DNA from: Pseudomonas oryzae
GTDB lineage: Bacteria > Pseudomonadota > Gammaproteobacteria > Pseudomonadales > Pseudomonadaceae
Direction of reading: 5' to 3'
Assembly: GCF_900104805.1 (NCBI RefSeq)
Contig: NZ_LT629751.1
Span: 620,001-684,000, forward strand
Length of the DNA stretch: 64,000 nucleotides
Shown here: positions 18,292 through 24,660 of the stretch, in pieces
Position numbering within the stretch: position 1 is the first letter of the stretch
How the letters are laid out: the number at the start of each line of letters is the position of its first letter
Position numbers and translations under genes: made by a program
Notes under the pieces: model-generated
Seen by the model: only the letters and a program-made list of their open reading frames with translations
What the model was told of the DNA's origin: nothing
Databases searched by the model: none

Positions 18292-19005
18292 ATGGCGAAC
18301 TTGTGTCTTTTTAGCCTAGCGGGTAGCAATGGGAAATCAACGATCGCGGCGCATGGCTGTTCCCCACGGATGCCGGGTGCCAGTTTCTTTGCGGTAGAAA
18401 CGGTCAATGAGACCGCGGGATCCCTTGGGGTTGATGTAGAGAAGATTGATGGTGAGCGATTTTCGACACTTTATAAGCAGTTGTTGGTCGCGGATGGTGC
18501 GATTATCGATGTCGGAGCATCGAATGCCGAAGAGTTTTTGAATGGACTGGTCAAGTTTGATGGTGTTCAGGCTGAGATTGATCGCTTTGTGATTCCGGTT
18601 TTGGCTGGAACGAGAGAGTTCAAAGAGGCGATCAGAGCCGTGCGTACTCTGGCCGGATTGGGTGTCTCACAGGATCGGATCCGCATCGTTTTCAATAGAG
18701 CTGGCGATGATGTTGAGGAGCAGTTCGCACCACTGGTTTCCTTCAGCCAAAAGGAGAGACTTTGTATGGCGAGCCCTCAGCTTGCCGTCTTCGAGAACGA
18801 AGTCTATGACATGTTGGCGGCGAAGAGGTTGACGATGGCGGCCGCCTTGGCAGACCAGCATGACTATCGTGCAGAACTGCGCAGCATGCGTCGTGAGGAT
18901 GATCCGAAGCGTTACACTCACGTGGGCGACATGCTGGTTATCCAGGCTCTGGCAAGAGCCGCCAACCGTAACCTGGATCGCGTTTTTGCATTGATCATGG
19001 AGTGA
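18292..19005 (+). CDS. TraL/StbB-like P-loop ATPase
   Basis: A 237-residue ParA/MinD-type protein. The P-loop is LAGSNGKST (residues 8-16) and is followed by an acidic DGAIIDVGASNAEEF segment near residue 65 that fits the Walker B/switch region, then VIPVLAGTREFKEAI. The P-loop lacks the paired lysines of classical ParA, as in TraL and StbB proteins of conjugative plasmids. Such proteins act in plasmid or relaxosome positioning. It follows the TraK-like gene by 9 bases and overlaps the ribosome site of the next gene. Confidence 0.8.
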   Translation: MANLCLFSLAGSNGKSTIAAHGCSPRMPGASFFAVETVNETAGSLGVDVEKIDGERFSTLYKQLLVADGAIIDVGASNAEEFLNGLVKFDGVQAEIDRFVIPVLAGTREFKEAIRAVRTLAGLGVSQDRIRIVFNRAGDDVEEQFAPLVSFSQKERLCMASPQLAVFENEVYDMLAAKRLTMAAALADQHDYRAELRSMRREDDPKRYTHVGDMLVIQALARAANRNLDRVFALIME

Positions 19006-19010
19006 GCAAA

Positions 19011-19559
19011 ATGGATCAGCGAGCACGCGCTGCGGTTTTCTATGAGTTTCTCCTGGGGGATGTGCATGAGCTCATGACTCGTACCGAGAAGCTCATTGAA
19101 ATCCTGGTAGGAGACCCCCAGCGTGCGAGTCCTGACGAGCCAGGGTTACTGAGTCTGGTCACACTGATCCAGGATTCTACCCGTGGAATGCTTCACGAGC
19201 TCATGCGTGACGATGGGGCGGTTGGCCTGACTGTGCAGCGAATGAGGATGATCGGTTCGGATGTCGATGTGCTGTCCTCTCGGCTGGTAAGCCTGATAAA
19301 CCAGGTCGAGGCTGCCGATGTTGCGAGAGGTGAGTTGAAGTCCCTCTTGCGTGCACAGGGAGAAGAACTGAGTCAGCTGTCTCGGCGGCTTGAGGCCTTG
19401 CAGCGGCAGTCGGCAATGCTGGAGGAGATTAGGCACGACTTGTCGTGGTGGCCGCGCTACGGTGTGCCTCTCGTACTGAACTTTTCAGTGATTACCATTT
19501 TTATGATTGTGTTCGATTTTTCGGTGCGTAACTGGGTTGTGGATCTGTCAGGGTTTTGA
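19011..19559 (+). CDS. TraM-like coiled-coil membrane protein
   Basis: A 182-residue protein with helical, coiled-coil-prone sequence (VARGELKSLLRAQGEELSQL, then SRRLEALQRQSAMLEEI) and one C-terminal membrane segment, YGVPLVLNFSVITIFMIVFD, followed by a short tail. ATG 19011 follows GGAG by 8 bases; GTG 19002 is possible. It completes the traK-L-M-like set. The anchor suggests that it links the ATPase/relaxosome to the inner membrane. Sequence similarity to TraM itself was not tested. Confidence 0.7.
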   Translation: MDQRARAAVFYEFLLGDVHELMTRTEKLIEILVGDPQRASPDEPGLLSLVTLIQDSTRGMLHELMRDDGAVGLTVQRMRMIGSDVDVLSSRLVSLINQVEAADVARGELKSLLRAQGEELSQLSRRLEALQRQSAMLEEIRHDLSWWPRYGVPLVLNFSVITIFMIVFDFSVRNWVVDLSGF

Positions 19560-19606
19560 CTGCCTGGGAACAGGTGTTCCGATAGGGTGATCTTGTGGGG
19601 GAAGTC

Positions 19607-19969
19607 ATGGAAGGAATCGAGCTGAGATCTTGTGCTTTTTACGATGTGGATGAGTCGAACGCTGTTCCCTATGTGAAGCTTGACGTTGGTTTCAGTTGTG
19701 GGGCTGTCGTTCCATATATCATCACCACAACAGGTGAAAACTACGAATTCAATTTTTACTCTGGGATTGGGTTTCCGGAAGAGGCTGGGGCTGGGCTTTC
19801 AGAGTTGAGTGAGGATGATCGTCAGCGGCTGGTTGGTGATGATCCTTTGGCTGGCTACGATCAGTTGTTGAACCAAATTCGCGAGGCATTGTGCAAAGAG
19901 ATTCAACAAGCCGAGGATAGGATCGCCAATCTGTGGTTCGAACGTCGTATCCCTGCTGGTGAGTGTTGA
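19607..19969 (+). CDS. conserved-looking protein of unknown function
   Basis: An acidic 120-residue protein starting MEGIELRSCAFYDVDESNAV with beta-rich sequence in the first half and a helical second half ending ANLWFERRIPAGEC. ATG 19607 follows GGGGGAAG; a GTG at 19595 is in frame. No family is recognised. It is separated from the tra-like genes by 47 bases and from the next gene by a strong hairpin, so it may be the last gene of that operon. Confidence 0.6.
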   Translation: MEGIELRSCAFYDVDESNAVPYVKLDVGFSCGAVVPYIITTTGENYEFNFYSGIGFPEEAGAGLSELSEDDRQRLVGDDPLAGYDQLLNQIREALCKEIQQAEDRIANLWFERRIPAGEC

Positions 19970-20054
19970 GGTCGGGGTCAAGGGTCTGGCGCGGCCCGCA
20001 GCCAAAGGCGAGGACTCGGGCCCTTGACGCCGTGCTCTTGAATACCCTGCCATT

Positions 20055-20093
20055 CCTCACCGGGGCTGATGTTTTCCATCAGCCCCGGTGAGG
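20055..20093. terminator. perfect 17-bp hairpin after the tra-like operon
   Basis: CCTCACCGGGGCTGATG (20055-20071) is matched exactly by CATCAGCCCCGGTGAGG (20077-20093) around the loop TTTTC. Such a long, perfect, GC-rich stem must fold in RNA or cruciform DNA. It lies between the end of the 19,607 gene and the start at 20,210 and may end the operon, but no T run follows. The interval 19,970-20,209 holds no other feature that I can support. Confidence 0.6.
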
Positions 20094-20209
20094 ACGCCTT
20101 CCGGCGAGGGATTGAGCAGGTCCATCGGTCGTCACTCGGAATCGAACAATCTGGGTATTGACCTGATATTGCAGCAGTACCTTGACGAACTGAGTTGGGA
20201 GTTTGATGA

Positions 20210-21031
20210 ATGGCTCGGCTTAAACTCGACTGGACTGCGGTCCTGTCCCCTGCGGCACGTCATATGGTTTTAGTGGATCTCGAGGCGACTGCCAGTGGAG
20301 ATCAACCTGCTGCCGATGAGCCGCTGATTACCGATGACAATCGCGAGATCATCGAGATCGGCGTGGTCGTGATTGATCTCGAAAGCGATCAGGAAGATCC
20401 GATTGCCAGTTTCTCGACGGTAGTTCGCCCGCTACTCAACCCGACTCTGACGCGGTTCTGTCTGGATTACACGGGTATCAGCCAGGCCGAGGTCAATGCG
20501 GGGGTGAGCTACCTCGAAGCCAGCACTGCGCTGACCAATTTCGTCGCTCAGCTCGACACGTTGCCCGGCGGGTGGTGTTGGGGAAGTTGGGGGGTGTCCG
20601 ACCTCAAGCTGCTGGAGCAGAACGCAACACGCAGCGGCATCGCCAATCCGCTGCCGGCTGATCGCTATTTCGATCTGAAGGCCACATTTCAGGCCATGCG
20701 TGGGGAGCGAGGCGGAACCGGCCAGACGGATGCCCTGAAGCGTCTGGGTGTTGTGCAGCGGGCGAGAGCCCATCGAGCGCCAGGCGATGCGCTAAACCTG
20801 GCCGCCCTGTGCCGCGTGATGCGTCGCTACGCCATTGCCCAGGCTGCTGCAGCCGAGCATCTGGGCCTCGAAGCTGCGCAGGCCTGGATGCGCGAGGACA
20901 ATCCCGATCTGGCTGGTCGGCGCCCGGCGGTCATGCTGCAAAACGACGACCAACTGGCTAAGGTGCTTGAGTTGCTCCAGAGCCTGGCGATCGGCGGGCC
21001 GGCTATGGAGCAGCCACCATGCAACTACTGA
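20210..21031 (+). CDS. ERI1-like DEDDh 3'-5' exonuclease
   Basis: A 273-residue protein with the exonuclease fold of the DEDD family, in the subgroup with ERI1/3'hExo. Metal-binding residues are in VLVDLEATASG (about 19-29, Asp and Glu), SWGVSDLKLLEQ (about 125, Asp) and HRAPGDALNLA (about 187, His and Asp). The insert EIIEIGVVVIDLESD and SFSTVVRPLLNPTLTRFC are typical of the family, which degrades single-stranded RNA or DNA ends. It begins a rightward cargo operon in which genes overlap or nearly touch up to the metallophosphoesterase. Confidence 0.88.
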   Translation: MARLKLDWTAVLSPAARHMVLVDLEATASGDQPAADEPLITDDNREIIEIGVVVIDLESDQEDPIASFSTVVRPLLNPTLTRFCLDYTGISQAEVNAGVSYLEASTALTNFVAQLDTLPGGWCWGSWGVSDLKLLEQNATRSGIANPLPADRYFDLKATFQAMRGERGGTGQTDALKRLGVVQRARAHRAPGDALNLAALCRVMRRYAIAQAAAAEHLGLEAAQAWMREDNPDLAGRRPAVMLQNDDQLAKVLELLQSLAIGGPAMEQPPCNY

Positions 21032-21086
21032 AAGCCTTCTGGTTTGGGGCCGGCCTCTCGCTGGGCTCTCTACCCACCCATTGCTG

Positions 21087-21440
21087 ATGGGCTACATCGC
21101 GATTGCCTCGACGGCGATCCCCATCCGGTACGCGCCGGATCTGGTCGGTAAGTTCTACGCGGTCACCTTGGTGCTGGCCGTCCTGAGCTCTGCGCTACTG
21201 ACCGTGACAGCCTGGTGGCGATCTATTTATCGCAAGCGCTCGGCGGGGTTGCTGACGACGATCCTGACCGGCGTAGCCGCCTATCTGGTGGCTGAGGCTA
21301 TTGGCAATGGCCACTTCGGAACAGCCTGGCTCGCCCTAGTGCTGATTTTCGTAGTGCTGTACGCCGGCATCGGCAGCACCCGAGAACTGGTGCGTGAGCT
21401 GAAGCCAAGCTCGACCCAAATGGAGGGGAGGGGCTTCTGA
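21087..21440 (+). CDS. small membrane protein, possibly frameshifted at its start
   Basis: A 117-residue hydrophobic protein, MGYIAIASTAIPIRYAPDLV onwards, with about three membrane segments (FYAVTLVLAVLSSALLTVTA, then SAGLLTTILTGVAAYLVAEA and AWLALVLIFVVLYAGIG) and a hydrophilic tail. Just upstream, ATG 21019 opens MQLLKAFWFGAGLSLGSL in another frame and stops at 21085-21087, overlapping the ATG used here as TGATG. Either a 22-residue leader is coupled to the gene, or one longer gene has been frameshifted; the leader looks like a membrane helix and supports the second view. It ends by overlapping the next start. Confidence 0.65.
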   Translation: MGYIAIASTAIPIRYAPDLVGKFYAVTLVLAVLSSALLTVTAWWRSIYRKRSAGLLTTILTGVAAYLVAEAIGNGHFGTAWLALVLIFVVLYAGIGSTRELVRELKPSSTQMEGRGF

Positions 21441-22177
21441 TGTCGTTTCTGATCACGGCGACAGATCTGCCCGGGGCGAACCTGGTCGCTAACGTGCGCC
21501 TGTTGGCCGGTCGAGGTTGGCTATCGCTGGTGCGCGCAGCGTTGGCCGATTTGAGCGATCTGAAAATTATGGCTGTCCGCGAGGACGCTGGCGCCTTGGT
21601 CATCGACACGACCAGTGGCAGCGACGCCCAGCGCATGCGCCTGGCCGAGATTCGCGAGGCGTCGCTGCATGTCTGCGAGCTGTGCGGCCTACCCGGCGAG
21701 CTGGTCTTCGAGGGATTGATGGACGGCCGCCCGGCCGGCTGGCACCGCACCCGCTGCCCAGCACATCGAGATTGGCGTACCTGCCCGCCGTTTCCGCTTG
21801 GGCAGGCGAGAGGCCTGCTCGACAGGGAGACCGAAGCGGCAGCCCGCCGCTTCCTGAGCCCGATCGCAGACCGCTACGACATCGCGGGAGCGCTGCTGTA
21901 CGGCAGCCGCGCACGCGGCACCCATCGACCCGATAGTGATGCTGACCTAGCCGTGATCCTGCGTGGCGAGCATCAACACTTCCTGTCCGCCAAGCTGGCC
22001 ATGGCCGATGTCGCCTTCGATGTCCTGCTCGAAACCGGCATCCTCATCTCGCCGTTGCCGATCTGGCTCGACGAATGGAAGCATCCGGAGAACTACTCGA
22101 ATCCCGCCTTGCTGCACACCATCGCAGCGGAAGGCATTCCGGTGCAGACCGAGCAGGGCAACGGAGGCACGCCATGA
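21440..22177 (+). CDS. nucleotidyltransferase (MNT-like) with N-terminal zinc-knuckle region
   Basis: A 245-residue two-part protein. The N-terminal half has CELCGLPGELVF and RTRCPAHR, a C-x2-C/C-x2-H arrangement that could bind zinc. The C-terminal half is a minimal nucleotidyltransferase: LLYGSRARGTHRPDSDADLA (about 151-170) carries the GS motif and the two catalytic Asp residues, with a third candidate in DVAFDVLL. Such enzymes AMPylate partners, as MNT does with HEPN toxins, but no HEPN gene is adjacent. It overlaps both neighbours (TGATG and ATGA), so it is part of the cargo operon. Confidence 0.82.
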   Translation: MSFLITATDLPGANLVANVRLLAGRGWLSLVRAALADLSDLKIMAVREDAGALVIDTTSGSDAQRMRLAEIREASLHVCELCGLPGELVFEGLMDGRPAGWHRTRCPAHRDWRTCPPFPLGQARGLLDRETEAAARRFLSPIADRYDIAGALLYGSRARGTHRPDSDADLAVILRGEHQHFLSAKLAMADVAFDVLLETGILISPLPIWLDEWKHPENYSNPALLHTIAAEGIPVQTEQGNGGTP

Positions 22178-22398
22178 CGGTTTCCGAACTGATCGAGCTG
22201 CTGCAACGCCTTTCGCCCGACCTTGACGTGATGGTCGAGGGATACGAGACGGGCTTCGATTCGATCCACGCGCTGGAGATCCGCGTGGTTGAGCGGAACG
22301 AGGCAGCTGATGATTGGGACGGCGAATTCGACGAGTCGCACGGCGCTGGCCGGCAGGCACTGCTGATCCTGGGGCGTCGCGGGCACCGGAGGGACTGA
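22174..22398 (+). CDS. small acidic protein following the nucleotidyltransferase
   Basis: A 74-residue protein, MTVSELIELLQRLSPDLDVM onwards, containing DWDGEFDESHGAGRQALLIL. The pattern of an N-terminal helix and a beta-rich end resembles small proteins commonly found in integrative elements beside nucleotidyltransferases, but I cannot name the family. It starts inside the stop codon of the previous gene (ATGA) and ends five bases before the HAD-like gene. Confidence 0.65.
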   Translation: MTVSELIELLQRLSPDLDVMVEGYETGFDSIHALEIRVVERNEAADDWDGEFDESHGAGRQALLILGRRGHRRD

Positions 22399-22402
22399 GA
22401 TC

Positions 22403-22863
22403 ATGATCCTATTTCTCGACTTCGACGGCGTGCTCCACCCACTGTTCACCCTTCCGGAATTGTCTCCGGAGGAATCCCGCCCGTTTTGTTACCTGCCGCG
22501 GTTCGCGGCGGTACTGCACGACTACCCACACGTCGAGGTTGTGATCAGCAGTACCTGGGGCTCAAGCGCGACCTCGAGCAGTTGCGTGAGCCGTTCCCGC
22601 ATGACCTGCGTCTACGGGTGATTGGCGCAACGCTGCACCTTTTCGACGACGAGCGATTCGGAGCCCGGCAGCGCGAAGCGCTGCACTGGTTGGTACTTCA
22701 TCGGCCAGGCTCTCCCTGGATTGCCCTGGACGACCTGACCACCTGCTGGCCTGAAGTAGGGCGCCTCGTCTGGTGCGATGACGGTTTTCGCGAGCGTGAG
22801 GAAGCCGAGCTGCGTCGCCTGCTGGACGAGCTGCTTGCAGGCCCAATGGCACAACAGGAGTGA
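22403..22863 (+). pseudogene. HAD-like hydrolase gene with one frameshift
   Basis: Begins MILFLDFDGVLHPLFTLPEL, with the DxD motif of HAD phosphatases, and continues to VEVVISSTWG. In that frame it soon stops, while the next frame carries LKRDLEQLREPFPHDLRLRV through to SPWIALDDLTTCWPEVGRLV (acidic HAD motif) and a normal C terminus at 22863. Loss of one base in the GGGG run near 22556 explains it. The family includes the HAD domain found with RNA-repair proteins. Either it is a recent pseudogene or the base was lost in sequencing. Confidence 0.8.
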
Positions 22864-22868
22864 GCTGG

Positions 22869-23324
22869 ATGCGTACCTATGAATCGCTTTTTGGCTGGGC
22901 TGATCACGATCTCATCGGCCACCCCGCCCGGGAAATCCTCGGCCTGGCCGAGCGACACGGCAGGCCACATGCATCGACCGGGATGCCGCTGGAGATCCCT
23001 GTCCCCTTCGAGCTGCCGGATCTAAACAAGCTGGTCGATCGGCCGGATGCATACATGTCCGCCGTGCAGTTGGAGGAGGCTATCCGTGTGCTGTACGGCG
23101 CCGTCGACTATCACTGGTTCCCGCATCGCCAGATTTTTGCCACGACCAGGCCGTTTGAGGTGCTTCCGGCCTGGGCCACTCCAGAGCATGGGCTCGTGAT
23201 CGATCCGAACTGGCTGCCGTTCCAGCGCGAGGCGCTCGAAGTGGTGCAGCGCTTCGTGGACGAACTGGCCAGCCGTGGCTTGGTTCGCTATGTCGCCCGC
23301 GAGGTGGGCAGCCTGAAAGCATGA
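22869..23324 (+). CDS. protein of unknown function in cargo operon
   Basis: A 151-residue protein starting MRTYESLFGWADHDLIGHPA and ending VGSLKA. It contains LEEAIRVLYGAVDYHWFPHR, with several aromatics and histidines but no motif that I recognise. The ATG at 22869 has AGGAG at 8 bases within the end of the HAD-like gene. It lies between the HAD-like gene and the metallophosphoesterase and is presumably co-transcribed. Confidence 0.65.
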   Translation: MRTYESLFGWADHDLIGHPAREILGLAERHGRPHASTGMPLEIPVPFELPDLNKLVDRPDAYMSAVQLEEAIRVLYGAVDYHWFPHRQIFATTRPFEVLPAWATPEHGLVIDPNWLPFQREALEVVQRFVDELASRGLVRYVAREVGSLKA

Positions 23325-23334
23325 GGTAAGCTCG

Positions 23335-24117
23335 ATGCGGATTCACCCCCTCTCTGACCTGCACAACGAATTCGCTCCCTTCACGCCGGAGGTGACGGAC
23401 GCTGATGTCGTGATCCTAGCGGGCGATATCGACCTCGGCGTGCGGGGTATCGAGTGGGTCAGGCAGGCATTCGACTGCCCGGTGCTGTACGTGCCGGGCA
23501 ACCATGAGTTCTATCGTGGTCACCTTGGCAAGGCGTTGCAGGCGATGCGGGCTGCCGGTGACGAGCGTGTGCACGTCCTGGACCGGGATGAAGTCGTAAT
23601 CGGCGGCGTGCGTTTTCTCGGCGCGACGATGTGGACCGACTTCGCCGCCACCGGCATCCCGCCTCTGGCTGCGCTGAACGCGCAGCAGGCGCTGAGCGAT
23701 TTTCGCCAGATCCGCACGGACAACTACCGCCGCATCCGGCCGGCGGATCTGATCGAGCTGGCGGAAAAGACCCGCAACTGGCTGCGCAGCAAGCTCGCCG
23801 AGCCCAATGACGGGCCGACCGTGGTGATCACCCACCACGCCCCAACGCTGCGCTCCCTGGAGGAAAGCCCACACGCCGGCGGCCTGTTGGATGCGGCGTT
23901 CGCGAACGCCTGGGAGGACCTGATGGGGGCTGACCGTGTGGTTCTGTGGGTGCATGGTCACATGCATACCTCGGTCGACTTCGAGGTGGCCGGGACGCGG
24001 GTCATTGCCAATCAGCGGGGCTATCCAGGGGAGGAATCTGGGTTCCAGCCATCCCTGGTCATCGACCTCGAGGCCCTGCTGCCAGCGGACGATGAGCAAT
24101 TATTGTCGGGGGAATAA
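23335..24117 (+). CDS. calcineurin-like metallophosphoesterase
   Basis: A 260-residue protein with the full dimetal phosphoesterase motif set: SDLHNEF (about 7-13), AGDIDLG (about 29), VPGNHEFYRG (about 52-61), ITHHAPT (about 164) and HGHMHTS (about 205). Substrates in the family range from cyclic nucleotides to nucleic acid ends. With an ERI1-like exonuclease, a nucleotidyltransferase and a HAD protein in the same cluster, a role in nucleic-acid end processing is possible but inferred. It is the last gene of the cargo operon and faces a small convergent gene. Confidence 0.92.
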   Translation: MRIHPLSDLHNEFAPFTPEVTDADVVILAGDIDLGVRGIEWVRQAFDCPVLYVPGNHEFYRGHLGKALQAMRAAGDERVHVLDRDEVVIGGVRFLGATMWTDFAATGIPPLAALNAQQALSDFRQIRTDNYRRIRPADLIELAEKTRNWLRSKLAEPNDGPTVVITHHAPTLRSLEESPHAGGLLDAAFANAWEDLMGADRVVLWVHGHMHTSVDFEVAGTRVIANQRGYPGEESGFQPSLVIDLEALLPADDEQLLSGE

Positions 24118-24143
24118 TTGCCAATAATCGAAGCGAATACAGC

Positions 24144-24317
24144 CTAGTCATCCCGCATCGGCGGCGGCGCCATGCGTTGTCGGCGGCCACCTTTCGATGC
24201 ACGCATGACGGCCCTGATCTTCTCGGCTTCGGCCTCCAGCTCTTCGGGTGAGGCGGCTCGAATCGCATCGATCAGCTCCAGCTGCCGCCTGCGCTTGGCT
24301 TCCAGGATGTCTTTCAT
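24144..24317 (-). CDS. small charged protein, convergent with the phosphoesterase
   Basis: A 57-residue protein, MKDILEAKRRRQLELIDAIR onwards, then ASPEELEAEAEKIRAVMRAS and a basic end (KGGRRQRMAPPPMRDD). It has alternating charges and would form a helix. It starts at 24317 and stops 27 bases from the end of the convergent phosphoesterase gene. Unknown function; similar short helical proteins are common in conjugative elements. Confidence 0.5.
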   Translation of the reverse strand: MKDILEAKRRRQLELIDAIRAASPEELEAEAEKIRAVMRASKGGRRQRMAPPPMRDD

Positions 24318-24398
24318 GGCGCCCCTTCCACGACCACAACGAAATCGGTATTTATTTCAAACTTGGCCTGCCATGCATCATGTATACAGAGGGGGATC

Positions 24399-24491
24399 AT
24401 GTATGCAAAGGGAGGGGCTGCGGAGCTGTTGGGGCTGGAGTCAACCACCGTGGCATCGCGATTGAAGCGAATGGGCATTTCGGTCGACTGA
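24399..24491 (+). pseudogene. orphan fragment of a Fis-type helix-turn-helix
   Basis: A 30-codon frame whose sequence KGGAAELLGLESTTVASRLK is the recognisable C-terminal Fis helix-turn-helix of sigma-54-dependent activators, ending KRMGISVD and a stop. No AAA+ or receiver domain is upstream, so this is the tail of a regulator gene whose body is lost. The rest of 24,318-24,660 has no gene that I can support; it holds the promoter region of the large helicase gene. Confidence 0.6.
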
Positions 24492-24660
24492 TGCTCAATC
24501 TGCGACTGTGGAGGCGCGGAAGTGGCTGCTGGTTGGAGACGGACCGCGAGGAACAGGTAGCGACGTAGATCGGGGGCTTTGTTCATGCGCGACATGAACT
24601 GTCGCACGGCCATGCCATCTTGGGCGTTCGTTTGCCTCCCCAACCCAAGGAGCGTTCGGC

